The notes under the pieces are model-generated. The model was not told where the DNA came from. It did no database searches and saw only the letters and a list, made by a program, of their open reading frames with translations. This document shows, piece by piece, positions 33,935-42,583 of a stretch of 64,000 nt of DNA. This DNA comes from an uncultured Desulfosarcina sp. GTDB taxonomy: Bacteria; Desulfobacterota; Desulfobacteria; Desulfobacterales; Desulfosarcinaceae. How positions within the stretch are numbered: position 1 is the stretch's first letter; the number at the start of each line of letters is the position of its first letter. The stretch is taken from NCBI RefSeq assembly GCF_963668215.1, contig NZ_OY764190.1, forward strand, positions 1,364,001 through 1,428,000, in the 5' to 3' direction. The position numbers and the translations under genes are program-made.

Positions 33935-35278
33935 ATGTCGGTACAGCCAGCAGCAAAAGTTCCCATGAAGGGATGGATCACGACGTTTGCCGGAACCACC
34001 ATCAACCTGTGTCTGGGCATCCTGTATGCGTGGAGCATATGGAAAAAGGCACTGGTCGACGTAGACCGGGCCGGTGAGGTCATGACCGGCGCCAATGCGG
34101 GCTGGACCTATCTCACCAACGCCCAGGCAGCAACCCCCTTTGCCATCTGTGTCATCCTTTTTGCCGTACTCATGATTCCCGGCGGGCGGATTCAGGATAA
34201 ATTCGGCCCCAAGGTCGGGGCGACCGCCGGCGGGCTCTTCCTGGCCCTGGGCTGCGTTGTCGCCGCCTTGATGAAAAGCCAGTTGGGACTGATCATCGGC
34301 TTCGGCATCCTGGGCGGAACCGGCATGGGATTGGGGTATGCGGCGCCCACACCGGCGGCCCTGAAGTGGTTCGGACCCCATAAACGCGGATTGATCGCCG
34401 GTACCGTCGTCGCCGGGTACGGCGGCGCCGCCATCTACATCGGCGGGTTGGGCCAGTACTTCATCGACCATTACGGCATCAGCGGAAGCTTCTTTGCATT
34501 GGGCGGCATTTTCGCGGTGGTCACCATTTTGTGCGGCCAATTGCTCTTCACCCCGCCCAAAGATTACGTGCCGCCCATGCCGGCCAACGCCAAGCTGTCG
34601 GCAGCCGCCCAGGACAGCACCAAACATGATTGGACCCCCAAGGAAATCTTCAAATCCTGGCAGTTTTACGCCCTGGTCCTCATGTTTACCATTTCGACCC
34701 AATCCGGTCTGTTGATTATCGCCAACGCCGCCGGTCTGTTGAAAAAAGCGGCCGCCGATGTACCGTTTTTCGCGGCCAACGCCTGGATACTGGTTTCCTT
34801 CGGCGGGTTGATCAATGCCTCGGGACGGGTGGGAACCGGCTTTTATTCCGATAAAATCGGCCGGGTAAACGCCTATTGCCTGAACTGCGCTATTTCCGCG
34901 GGCTGCATGTTCATCCTGCCCTATGTGATCGCCGAACAGAATATCGTCCTGCTGTTCCTGGTTGTCGGGGTCGCCTACTGGCAGTATGGCGGCGGGCTTT
35001 CCCTGATGCCCTCTTTCACCGCCGATTTTTACGGCTCCAAATACCTCGGATTCAACTACGGCCTGGTATTTATGGGATGGGGCATGGGCTTTTTCATGAC
35101 CAGTCTGGGCGGCACCATCGAGGATCTCACCGGCAGCCTGCGCTGGGCCTTTTACATGTCGGCCGGCCTGCTGATGCTGGGTGTACTCATCGCCTACCTG
35201 ACCAACCGGCCCAAGCACGCCGAGGAAAAAGCTCCCGTCATGGCCAAAACCATGGTCACCGAAAAAGCGGTCGATTAA
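33935..35278 (+). CDS. OFA-family MFS transporter (oxalate/formate antiporter-like)
   Basis: 447 residues from the ATG at 33935, directly behind AGGGGAGGA; an in-frame ATG at 33911 precedes that RBS and is unlikely. Twelve membrane helices are expected. The start KGWITTFAGTTINLCLGILYAWSIWKKAL and the half-repeat AWILVSFGGLINASGRVGTGFYSDKIGR are typical of the OFA group. Members exchange or import small carboxylates such as oxalate, formate or pyruvate; the substrate here cannot be told from sequence. The gene is monocistronic, ending at a strong terminator. Confidence 0.9.
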   Translation: MSVQPAAKVPMKGWITTFAGTTINLCLGILYAWSIWKKALVDVDRAGEVMTGANAGWTYLTNAQAATPFAICVILFAVLMIPGGRIQDKFGPKVGATAGGLFLALGCVVAALMKSQLGLIIGFGILGGTGMGLGYAAPTPAALKWFGPHKRGLIAGTVVAGYGGAAIYIGGLGQYFIDHYGISGSFFALGGIFAVVTILCGQLLFTPPKDYVPPMPANAKLSAAAQDSTKHDWTPKEIFKSWQFYALVLMFTISTQSGLLIIANAAGLLKKAAADVPFFAANAWILVSFGGLINASGRVGTGFYSDKIGRVNAYCLNCAISAGCMFILPYVIAEQNIVLLFLVVGVAYWQYGGGLSLMPSFTADFYGSKYLGFNYGLVFMGWGMGFFMTSLGGTIEDLTGSLRWAFYMSAGLLMLGVLIAYLTNRPKHAEEKAPVMAKTMVTEKAVD

Positions 35279-35323
35279 CTCAGCGATTGTCGGCCCATTG
35301 GGCCGAATCGGCATACAATCCTT

Positions 35324-35355
35324 AAAAAAGCCGGGACGCGTGTCCCGGCTTTTTT
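35324..35355. terminator. Strong bidirectional rho-independent terminator
   Basis: A run of A, then GCCGGGAC (35330-35337), loop GCGT, GTCCCGGC (35342-35349) and a run of T. The symmetric A and T tracts make it work in both directions, for the OFA transporter (plus) and rsgA (minus), whose stop codon is seven bases away. Confidence 0.95.
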
Positions 35356-35361
35356 ATTGGT

Positions 35362-36450
35362 TTATCTCTTCTTCTTCAAAGCTTTCACCTTCAGCGCCAC
35401 CTCCTTCCAGCGCTCCTTTTCCACCCGGTCGGCACTCTTGTGCTGCCTTTCGGCAAGGTAGTTCAGTTCACGATTCATTTTATGGTAGCTGTCCAGCCGC
35501 TCTTGAGCAATCTCTCCATTGGCAACCGCCTGCAGGACCCGGCATCCGGGTTCGTGGGCGTGACTGCAGTCGGAAAAACGGCAGCCGTAGGCCAGACGTT
35601 CGATTTCCGGGAAAGCGCTTTCGACCCCCTTGTCAGCATCCCAGAAGGCAATCTCCCGGATACCGGGATTGTCGATGATCATGCCGCCTTTGGGCATCAC
35701 GATCAGGTCCCGACTGGTGGTCGTATGCGTCCCCTTACCCACCTTTTCGCTTGTCGCTTTGGTGGCCTGGATAGACTTGCCGTAGAGCCGATTCAGCAGG
35801 GTGGATTTCCCGGCCCCGGATGAGCCGATCATGGTGATGGTCCGGCCGGGAGCAAGGTAGCTTTCCAATTGGGCCAGACCGGTGGCGTCCCTGGCGGACA
35901 CCAGATGCACCGGCACCCCGAAAGCGATCGCTTCCACTTCCTGGGCGAACGTTCTCGGATCTTGATGCAAATCCGCCTTGGTGAGAATGATGGCCGGCGC
36001 CAGGTCGCAGTTATAGACCAACGTCAGGTACCGTTCGATGCGGCGCAGGTTGTAGTCCCGATCCAGACCGCAGACGATAAAAACGGTGTCGAGGTTGGCG
36101 GCAATCACCTGTTGCCGCATCGGCATCACCTCCAGTTTTCCACGTCCGCCCGAAGCCCCGCGGGTCAACGCGTTTTTTCGCGCCAGCACTTCATGAATGA
36201 CCGTATCGGTCACCAGCACCCAGTCGCCGACAACGGGATAGCGACGGTTGGCCTGCTGAAGTTTGCCTGCGACCGTGGCAAGCCATTCCTTTTGTCCATT
36301 GCTGGTATAAAAACTGTTTTTCCGGACCCCGACGACCCGCGCCGGTGTAACCTGACCCGGGTGTCTGTTTTCCAATTGGTCCTGAAAGAAAGAAGTCCAT
36401 CCCAACGTTGAAAGGTGTGGATAAATATTTTTTTCTCGTTTCTGTGTCAT
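35362..36450 (-). CDS. rsgA: Ribosome small-subunit GTPase RsgA
   Basis: 362 residues from the ATG at 36450; an in-frame start at 36489 would add 13 residues. The GTPase motifs are circularly permuted as expected: the NKXD-like LTKADLHQDP first, then P-loop GSSGAGKSTLLNRL (~residue 206), then DNPGIREI (~258). An OB-fold (VGVRKNSFYTSNGQKEWLATVAGKL) lies at the N-terminus and a zinc knuckle (GCRFSDCSHAHEPGC) near residue 290. It checks late assembly of the 30S subunit. It is monocistronic and shares a terminator with the OFA transporter. Confidence 0.95.
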   Translation of the reverse strand: MTQKREKNIYPHLSTLGWTSFFQDQLENRHPGQVTPARVVGVRKNSFYTSNGQKEWLATVAGKLQQANRRYPVVGDWVLVTDTVIHEVLARKNALTRGASGGRGKLEVMPMRQQVIAANLDTVFIVCGLDRDYNLRRIERYLTLVYNCDLAPAIILTKADLHQDPRTFAQEVEAIAFGVPVHLVSARDATGLAQLESYLAPGRTITMIGSSGAGKSTLLNRLYGKSIQATKATSEKVGKGTHTTTSRDLIVMPKGGMIIDNPGIREIAFWDADKGVESAFPEIERLAYGCRFSDCSHAHEPGCRVLQAVANGEIAQERLDSYHKMNRELNYLAERQHKSADRVEKERWKEVALKVKALKKKR

Positions 36451-37149
36451 CACTGGTGAGCACTCCGTATACCAATTCAGGATTATCATTCGTATGCCTC
36501 GGTGAACGACGTCCTTAGCGGATGTCCGGAACCGATGGCAAATATCATTGACTGTTCAATGTAGATGGGTTGCAGACAGAGAAAACAACGGTAGTGGCGA
36601 GGTTCGGGCAGGGCTCTGCCGTGGAACAGACCGAAAGAAAGTGATCTGAGTCAGGACGAACGATAGTTAGTGTTCATCCAGAAATAGGAAAATTTGGTCG
36701 AGATCGAGGCACACGAAAAATTTTACCGCAGGCATATAGTTGATATTCCGAGGATAAAATTTTTCGCGCAACAAAGATATCGGGCAAATTGGCCATTTCT
36801 GGACGGACACTATTTACAATCAGCCGCCGTTAACGCCGCATACTCGTCGGCAACGATGGCACAATATCCGCTGATTGGTTACGCAAAAAAACTCCTTGCA
36901 AGATTGACGATCTGGATGGCTGCGAGTACTAAAAATATGATCTTTTCGTCAAGGAAATTTTTATGTCACCGGGCCGCCGTTCCATTTCGTATAATTCCGC
37001 GATGAGACGATCCTGCATCAAAACGATCCCATTGGCGCCAAATGAATGCAAGTTGGCGCGTATCGCCATTGCACACCTTTCATGCATGGCTTACATTGAC
37101 CTCATCGAAACAAACGCCTGTCAATAAAACCACCAAGGAGAAAAGCAAA
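36451..37149. other. Intergenic region holding MITE copy B
   Basis: About 700 bases. The centre is the palindromic repeat 36669-36811; an open frame at 36694-37005 is formed by the repeat and its flank and shows no protein family. The right part has no clear features until the AAGGAG ribosome-binding site of the reductase gene at 37137-37142. Confidence 0.5.
36669..36811. repeat. Palindromic MITE-like repeat, copy B (best-preserved ends)
   Basis: 143 bases, palindromic along the whole length. It begins AGTGTTCATCCAGAAAT and ends ATTTCTGGACGGACACT. The two 11-base termini are identical to the left and right ends of the insertion sequence 19120-20818, including their differences from each other. 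The flanks AGTT and ATTT are near-identical 4-mers and could be a worn target duplication. Its inner sequence matches copy A in reverse orientation and copy C at 41060-44039. Confidence 0.85.
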
Positions 37150-38217
37150 ATGAAAAAAATAGATAAAACCAAGCCGGTCATGATTACCGGGGCTACCGGA
37201 TACGTAGCTGGGTGGATTGCCAAGAAACTTCTTGATGAAGGCCTCACCGTCCACGCACCGATCAGGGATCCGGAGAATCCCGAAAAACGCAAACACCTTG
37301 ACCGGATTGCCGCAGGCGCACCCGGCCAAATACACTATTTCAAAGCCGACCTGCTCGATCAAGGCTCTTATGCGGAGGCCATGGCCGATTGCGAGATCGT
37401 CTTCCACACGGCATCGCCGTTTATCATCGATGTCTCCGATCCTCAAAAGGAGCTTGTCGATCCCGCCCAGTTGGGTACCCGCAACGTACTGGAGGAGGCC
37501 AACCGGACACCCTCCGTAAAGCGGGTGGTTGTGACCAGCAGTTGCGCAGCTATTTATGGAGACAATGCCGACCTGAAGAAGACGCCCCGCGGCATTTTCA
37601 CCGAAGAAATCTGGAATACAAGTTCCTCTCTGGAACATCAGCCGTACTCCTATTCCAAAACCGTGGCAGAGAAAGAGGCCTGGGCGATCAACGCAAAGCA
37701 GTCCCGCTGGGACCTGATTACCATCAACCCCACTCTGGTCATCGGACCGGGCATCAACCCCCGTGCCACCTCGGAAAGCTTTAAGCTGATCAAACAATTC
37801 GGCGACGGCAGCATGAAAACCGGCGCCCCCCGTTTTGGATTCGGGTTGGTCGATGTCCGCGACCTGGCCGAAGCCCATTTCAGGGCCGCTTTCACGCCCG
37901 AAGCCAAGGGACGCTACATCGTTTCCGGACACAATACGGACCTTCTCGCCATGGCCGCAACGCTGCTGGATAAATACGGCGACCACTACCCCATCCCCCG
38001 CAAGGCGATGCCCAAATGGCTGGTGTGGCTGGTGGCCCCTATGGTCAACAAAGCTATGACCCGAAAAATCGTCTCGCTGAACGTCAACCTGCCCTGGAAA
38101 GGCGACAACAGCAAGAGCGTTCGGGAGTTGGGCATGCAGTATCGCCCCATGAAGGAGTCCATGAACGACTTCTTCCAACAGATGATCGACAGCGGTCTCG
38201 TACCAAAACAGAAATGA
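37150..38217 (+). CDS. Extended SDR reductase (dihydroflavonol-4-reductase / cinnamoyl-CoA reductase-like)
   Basis: 355 residues from the ATG at 37150, which has AAGGAG upstream; earlier in-frame starts lack an RBS. The Rossmann motif GATGYVAGWIAKKLL (~residues 15-29) and the catalytic YSYSK (Y-x3-K, ~residue 167) are present, with VVTSSCAAIYGD holding the serine. It reduces a carbonyl or aldehyde using NAD(P)H; the substrate is unknown. A frameshifted AraC regulator follows after 26 bases on the same strand, so it may have been part of a regulated pair. Confidence 0.85.
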   Translation: MKKIDKTKPVMITGATGYVAGWIAKKLLDEGLTVHAPIRDPENPEKRKHLDRIAAGAPGQIHYFKADLLDQGSYAEAMADCEIVFHTASPFIIDVSDPQKELVDPAQLGTRNVLEEANRTPSVKRVVVTSSCAAIYGDNADLKKTPRGIFTEEIWNTSSSLEHQPYSYSKTVAEKEAWAINAKQSRWDLITINPTLVIGPGINPRATSESFKLIKQFGDGSMKTGAPRFGFGLVDVRDLAEAHFRAAFTPEAKGRYIVSGHNTDLLAMAATLLDKYGDHYPIPRKAMPKWLVWLVAPMVNKAMTRKIVSLNVNLPWKGDNSKSVRELGMQYRPMKESMNDFFQQMIDSGLVPKQK

Positions 38218-38243
38218 CGCTCTCCAAAACTCAAAGGGTACCC

Positions 38244-39259
38244 ATGAAAAAGGCCTCACGTTTCACTGTTCAGCGCGGCTGGAAAATCACCATCAAAGAC
38301 ATGGGAATCAACCCGGCTCATGTACTGACCCTGGCGGGCCTGCCGGCCGACCTGTTCGCCCGCAACGACGCGAGCCTGAGTCCGGAAGAGTATTTCAACC
38401 TGTGGCGCGGTTTGGAGCAGGCCGCAGGAACTGAGGAGCTACCCCTCAAGATCGGCCGCGCCATCTCCGTCGAAGCCTTCGATCCGCCCATTTTCGCCAG
38501 TCTTTGCAGCCCGAACCTCACACTGCCTTGCAGCGCCTGGCCCAATACAAGCCCCTTATCGGCCCTTTGACCATGAAGGTGGATATCGACCGGCAGCAGA
38601 CCATCGCCACCTTGGACTGCTATGGGCATAACGGACAGATCCCGCGGTCCCTTGGCACGACCGAGTTGGTTTTTTTGACTCAGCTTGCCCGCCTGGCCAC
38701 CCGCGAAACGATCACGCCGGTTGTTCTGGAACTGCCCCGGCTTCCGGCAAACCCCTCCTCCTATAAATCCTACTTTGGAAATGCAATTGAACCGGGTAAA
38801 GCGATTCGCATCGGGTTTTCGGCCCGGGATGCAGCCCGCCCGTTTCTTACCGAGGATGCTGCCATGTGGGATTTTTTCGAGGCCAAGCTGAAGAAAAAAT
38901 TGTCCGATCTGGAAACGGAAGCCACCGTGTCTCAGCGCGTTAAAAGCACGTTGTTGGAAATGCTGCCCAGCGGGCAAAGCGACATCGAAGAGGCGGCCAG
39001 CCGATTGGCAATGAGTAAACGCACCTTGCAGCGATTCTTGAACCTGGAGTCTTCCAGCTACAAATCGATCCTCAATGAAACCCGACAGGCGCTGGCGGAA
39101 TACTACTTGGCCCGGTCCTCCATTTCACCTCCCGAGATTTCCTATCTTCTGGGGTATCGGGACAGCAATTCATTCTTGCGAGCGTTCAAAACCTGGACCG
39201 GGAGGACGCCGGGAGAGTATCGCAGCACCCAGTTGGATGCGGCTCCGCTGCAACTATAG
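38244..39259 (+). pseudogene. AraC-family regulator split by a frameshift near 38519
   Basis: The first part reads MKKASRFTVQRGWKITIKDMG..LTLAGLPADLFARNDASLSPEEYFNLWRGLEQAAG..ISVEAFDPPIFASLCSPNL, then leaves frame. The next frame continues TALQRLAQYKPLIGPLTMKVDID... to the two C-terminal helix-turn-helix units (EEAASRLAMSKRTLQRFL and PEISYLLGYRDSNSFLRAFKTWTGRTPGEYR). One missing A in CTCACACTG restores a 338-residue AraC protein with an arabinose-binding-type N domain. It is either a recent mutation or a sequencing error; the rest of the sequence is undamaged. Confidence 0.85.
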
Positions 39260-39508
39260 AAAAAGAACCGGAAGTATCGTTTGAAAATGCCTTTATAAAA
39301 TTGGGTATCCGGGAAAGCCGGAATGAAGAGGCATCGCGTGAAACCGGCTGCTGCGTTCTGCTGTCGATTGCAAAAATCGCCATCCCCCTCGAAAGTTTTT
39401 TGTCACAAACGTTAAAATCATCGGTCATTATTACCAGAGGGCCAAAATCCGCTACGATGATGTACAACGGTTGCCATTCAGACTACACTGCTATTTATGA
39501 AGGTGGGA

Positions 39509-40459
39509 ATGATAACGGAAAAACAGACGGAACACTTGGTGGAAGCAGCCGTCCAGGGCTCCCGGGACGCCCTGGAGAAGCTCGTCCGCCAAATCCAGGA
39601 GCCGGTCTATTCGCTCTCCCTGCGCATGCTGCTCAACCGGCAGGACGCCGAGGACACAGCCCAGGAGATCATCATCCGGGTGATCACCAATCTGCGGAGC
39701 TACCGCTTCGAGGGCTCGTTTCGTGCCTGGGTGCTGCGCATCGCGGTCAACAAACTCCTGACGGTCCGTAAAACGTTTGCGGAAAAGAAAATGGCTTCCA
39801 TCGAGGACCTGGACGGCATTCTGGACCGCCATGAAGCCCGGGGCTGGCTTGCCAGGCCGCTGGAAGCGCCGGAACCCTACCTTGAGGCAGAGACCCGGGC
39901 GATCTGCATCCATGCGATCCTCAGCGCCCTGAACCGCTCTCACCGCCTGGCGTTCATCCTGGGCGTGGTGATCGGCGTGGACAGCCGGGAAGGGGCTCAA
40001 ATATTGGATGTCTCACCGGCGGCCTATCGCCAGCGATTGTCCCGGGCCCGAGCGCGTATCCAGGGCTTTCTGATCAACAACTGCGGGATCATCGACGATG
40101 CCAACCGCTGCCGCTGCGGTTGCATCCTTCCCGTCTATGTAAAAACGGGATGGATCCACCCGGACAAGCCCATGTTCAACGAAAACCCAGGCGCAAAGGA
40201 AGAACCGGCCCGCCTCGGGGATTACCTCCAGGAGATGGACGAACTGGGCCAAATAACCGCCCTGTATCGATCCGTTGCGCCATCGTCGCCGGACTTTGTC
40301 GCCATGGTCAAAAAAATTTATGATGATCGCCGCTACCGGATTCTTGCAGATCCTCAAGTGGGCGGAAATCCTGCGGAGCGGCTTCCAGCCGCGAGAATAA
40401 TGAATCGCGGCTGGAAGCCGCTCCTTGCCACCCCAACCGTTCAACAATACAAAAACTAA
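39509..40459 (+). CDS. ECF-type RNA polymerase sigma factor with C-terminal extension
   Basis: About 316 residues from the ATG at 39509, which has AAGGTGGG just before it; an ATG at 39497 is the alternative. Region 2 reads LEKLVRQIQEPVYSLSLRMLLNRQDAEDTAQEIIIRVITNLRSYRFEGSFRAWVLRIAVN and region 4 reads AQILDVSPAAYRQRLSRARARIQGFL. A cysteine-bearing extension follows (RCRCGCILPVYVKTGWIHPDKPMF..YDDRRYRILAD), as in ECF groups that use their own tail instead of an anti-sigma factor. The last ~27 residues are encoded by a REP hairpin and are probably not native. No anti-sigma gene is adjacent. Confidence 0.85.
   Translation: MITEKQTEHLVEAAVQGSRDALEKLVRQIQEPVYSLSLRMLLNRQDAEDTAQEIIIRVITNLRSYRFEGSFRAWVLRIAVNKLLTVRKTFAEKKMASIEDLDGILDRHEARGWLARPLEAPEPYLEAETRAICIHAILSALNRSHRLAFILGVVIGVDSREGAQILDVSPAAYRQRLSRARARIQGFLINNCGIIDDANRCRCGCILPVYVKTGWIHPDKPMFNENPGAKEEPARLGDYLQEMDELGQITALYRSVAPSSPDFVAMVKKIYDDRRYRILADPQVGGNPAERLPAARIMNRGWKPLLATPTVQQYKN
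40375..40424. repeat. REP-type perfect hairpin at the end of the sigma factor gene
   Basis: The left arm 40375-40394 (GGAGCGGCTTCCAGCCGCGA) and right arm 40405-40424 are perfect complements over 20 bases with a 10-base loop. GGAGCGGCTTCCAGCCGC is a common form of repetitive extragenic palindrome. Here it lies inside the open frame of the sigma factor, extending it past its likely original end. Confidence 0.85.
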
Positions 40460-40490
40460 CGGGACAACAAATCATCGAAAGGAGAAAACG

Positions 40491-40982
40491 ATGACCGTCA
40501 ACCCCGATTACCTGTCCCCCTGCGGCCTTTACTGCGGCGTCTGCGCCATCCATATCGCCCACCGGGACGGCAACGAGAAGTTGAAGCAACGGCTGTTGAA
40601 TCTGTACAAAGGCGGCGTGGCCGGAAAAGGCGCCCTGCCCAACAGCGAAAATCTTTCCACCGAGGACATCCGATGCGACGGCTGTCTTTCCGACGGCCTG
40701 TTCATGCACTGCCAGCAGTGCGACATCCGCAACTGCGCACAAGAGAAGGGCATCTCCGGCTGCCACCAGTGCGACGACTTTCCCTGTGCGCACATCGAGA
40801 ATTTCCCCATGACCGTGGGCAAAAGGGTCATTTTGCGCTCGGTTCCCTACAGGCGCGAACACGGTACCGAGAAGTGGGTCGAAGACGAGGAGGCCCGCTA
40901 TCGCTGCCCCGACTGCGGCAACAAGGTGTTCAGGGGGGCAGTGCGCTGCAACCGCTGCAAGGCGGAATTGGATTTGGATTAG
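40491..40982 (+). CDS. DUF3795-type cysteine-rich protein
   Basis: 163 residues from the ATG at 40491, behind GAAAGGAGAA; an ATG at 40425 upstream lies beside the REP hairpin and is unlikely. The protein is rich in cysteine pairs: LSPCGLYCGVCAIH at the start, CDGCLSDG, CQQCDIRNCAQEKGISGCHQCDDFPC in the middle (DUF3795), and a final zinc ribbon YRCPDCGNKVFRGAVRCNRCK. It probably binds zinc or an iron-sulfur cluster. Function is unknown. It follows the sigma factor on the same strand. Confidence 0.8.
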   Translation: MTVNPDYLSPCGLYCGVCAIHIAHRDGNEKLKQRLLNLYKGGVAGKGALPNSENLSTEDIRCDGCLSDGLFMHCQQCDIRNCAQEKGISGCHQCDDFPCAHIENFPMTVGKRVILRSVPYRREHGTEKWVEDEEARYRCPDCGNKVFRGAVRCNRCKAELDLD

Positions 40983-41190
40983 GGGTGCTGAGGGAAAGAA
41001 GCGATAAGGAAGGGCGGACCCCAAGGACCGCCCCAACTAATTCAATCATTGTTCTCCTCGCGTTCTTCCAGAAATCGGCAAATTTGTTCGAGATCAAGGC
41101 GCACGAAAAATTAGCCCGGAGGCATATAATTGACTGAAGTTTCGCAGTTAAAATTCGGACATTTTATAGGGATAATAATCTGAAAATATT

Positions 41191-42493
41191 CAGTAAAATC
41201 CGGTTAAGGAATTGCATAAAAATAATTTAAAATCAGCAGGTTAAACGATATTTTTGCTTGACATTGGGTCGTCAATATGGGCGGCGTTTTGTATACCCTA
41301 TTATATCAAGAGGTTATACATGCCACGCACATTCGACCCTTTCCAAAAGCTCAATGCCCTGGAGTTTTTCTCTTTTTTTCAACCAGCGACTGAGGCAACA
41401 TCACGGATGCCAGCTCTTGATTCCAAAGGAAACCGACCATTGCAGATGACTTTTGAGGAACATCTGCGCGCGCTGGTTTACTTTCATCTTGAAGAACACC
41501 ATTCTGCTCAACACCTGCTGCAAGTGCTTGAAGAAGATGATTTTGCCAAAAGTGCCATCGCACCAGAAAACGGAATCAAAAAGAGCAGCTTCTCAGAGGC
41601 CACCAACAGCCGGGGACTTGAACAGTTCATGTATGTCTATCAGAACTTACAAGCTCAGGCATCTTCGATTTTACCCAAGCAACATCCCGAACTCGGTGAT
41701 CTGGTGGGGATCGACGGTTCCCTCATCGATGCAACCTTATCCATGCATTGGGCCGACTACCGTAAAAAATCCAAGAAGGCGAAGGTCCACGTCGGTTTTG
41801 ATCTGAACCGGGCGATTCCAAGAAAGCTTTATCTTACCGATGGTAACGGGGCTGAAAGACCTTTCGTCAGCTTGATCCTGTCTGACGGTCAAACCGGTGT
41901 GATGGACCGGGGTTATCAAAGCCATCAACGCTTTGACCAATGGCAGAATGATGGAAAGCTGTTTATGTGCCGGATTAAAGCCAGCACCAAGAAAACGATC
42001 ATTAAACAAAACCCCATTGCCTCTGATAGTATCGTTTTTTTTGATGCCATCGTTGTTCTGGGCACCACGGAAGTCAATCAAACACAAACCCCACTTCGTT
42101 TGGTGGGTTACGAGGTGGATCGCGTTAAATACTGGATCGCTACGAATCGTTTTGATTTAAATGCCGAGCAAATCGCCACTGCCTATAAGCTCCGATGGGA
42201 TATCGAAAATTTTTTCGCTTGGTGGAAACGGCACCTTAAAGTGTATCATCTCATCGCCAGGAGCGAGCATGGCTTGATGGTGCAAATTCTGGCAGGTCTG
42301 ATCACCTATTTGTTGCTGGCAATCTATTGCCATCGCCAATTTAACGAGCGCGTTTCCATCAAGAGAGTCCGCCAACTGCGCATAAAAATCCGGAATGAAT
42401 TACGCGCTGGTGTTTTTGGCAAACCCCCTGATTCAAATTTTAAAGAGCAAGAATTACATACCGTTAATGCAAGTACTTAGCCGGAAATTACTG
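41191..42493 (+). mobile_element. IS4-family element (inner), 1303 bp, inserted in the outer IS
   Basis: Ends CAGTAAAATCCGGTTAAG and, on the other strand, CAGTAATTTCCGGCTAAG form imperfect inverted repeats that continue to TTGCAT. GAAAATATT flanks both sides (41182-41190 and 42494-42502), a 9-base target duplication in the range of IS4-family elements. It carries one complete transposase gene, whose stop codon lies in the right repeat. Confidence 0.92.
41320..42480 (+). CDS. IS4-family DDE transposase of the inner element
   Basis: 386 residues from the ATG at 41320; an upstream TTG frame start is unlikely. The first catalytic Asp is in LVGIDGSLIDATLSMHW (~residue 133), the second in GVMDRGYQSHQRF (~200). 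The IS4 signature Y-x2-R-x3-E-x6-K reads YKLRWDIENFFAWWK (~289-303). The frame is full length. The stop codon TAG lies inside the right terminal repeat. Product: cut-and-paste transposase. Confidence 0.93.
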   Translation: MPRTFDPFQKLNALEFFSFFQPATEATSRMPALDSKGNRPLQMTFEEHLRALVYFHLEEHHSAQHLLQVLEEDDFAKSAIAPENGIKKSSFSEATNSRGLEQFMYVYQNLQAQASSILPKQHPELGDLVGIDGSLIDATLSMHWADYRKKSKKAKVHVGFDLNRAIPRKLYLTDGNGAERPFVSLILSDGQTGVMDRGYQSHQRFDQWQNDGKLFMCRIKASTKKTIIKQNPIASDSIVFFDAIVVLGTTEVNQTQTPLRLVGYEVDRVKYWIATNRFDLNAEQIATAYKLRWDIENFFAWWKRHLKVYHLIARSEHGLMVQILAGLITYLLLAIYCHRQFNERVSIKRVRQLRIKIRNELRAGVFGKPPDSNFKEQELHTVNAST

Positions 42494-42518
42494 GAAAATA
42501 TTAAGAAAATAATTGAAA

Positions 42519-42583
42519 AGCGGCTCTGAATTTAGTATATTAGACATCGCCAAACACCTAATATCACTAAAGAAAGAACCGCT
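42519..42583 (+). promoter_or_regulatory. Long inverted repeat covering the start of the outer transposase gene
   Basis: AGCGGCTCTGAATTTAG..TATTAG at the left pairs imperfectly with CTAATATCACTAAAG..AACCGCT, which ends directly before the ATG at 42584. A transcript entering from outside would fold and hide the ribosome-binding site, as described for IS10 and IS50. A transcript starting inside the repeat would not. Confidence 0.6.

Noticed and set aside
36694..37005. Open frame of 103 codons on the plus strand
   Set aside because: More than a third of it is the palindromic repeat copy B, and the remainder has no protein-like pattern.
39301..39771. Open frame of 156 codons on the plus strand
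   Set aside because: Its second half is the sigma factor gene in another frame; the first half shows nothing recognisable.
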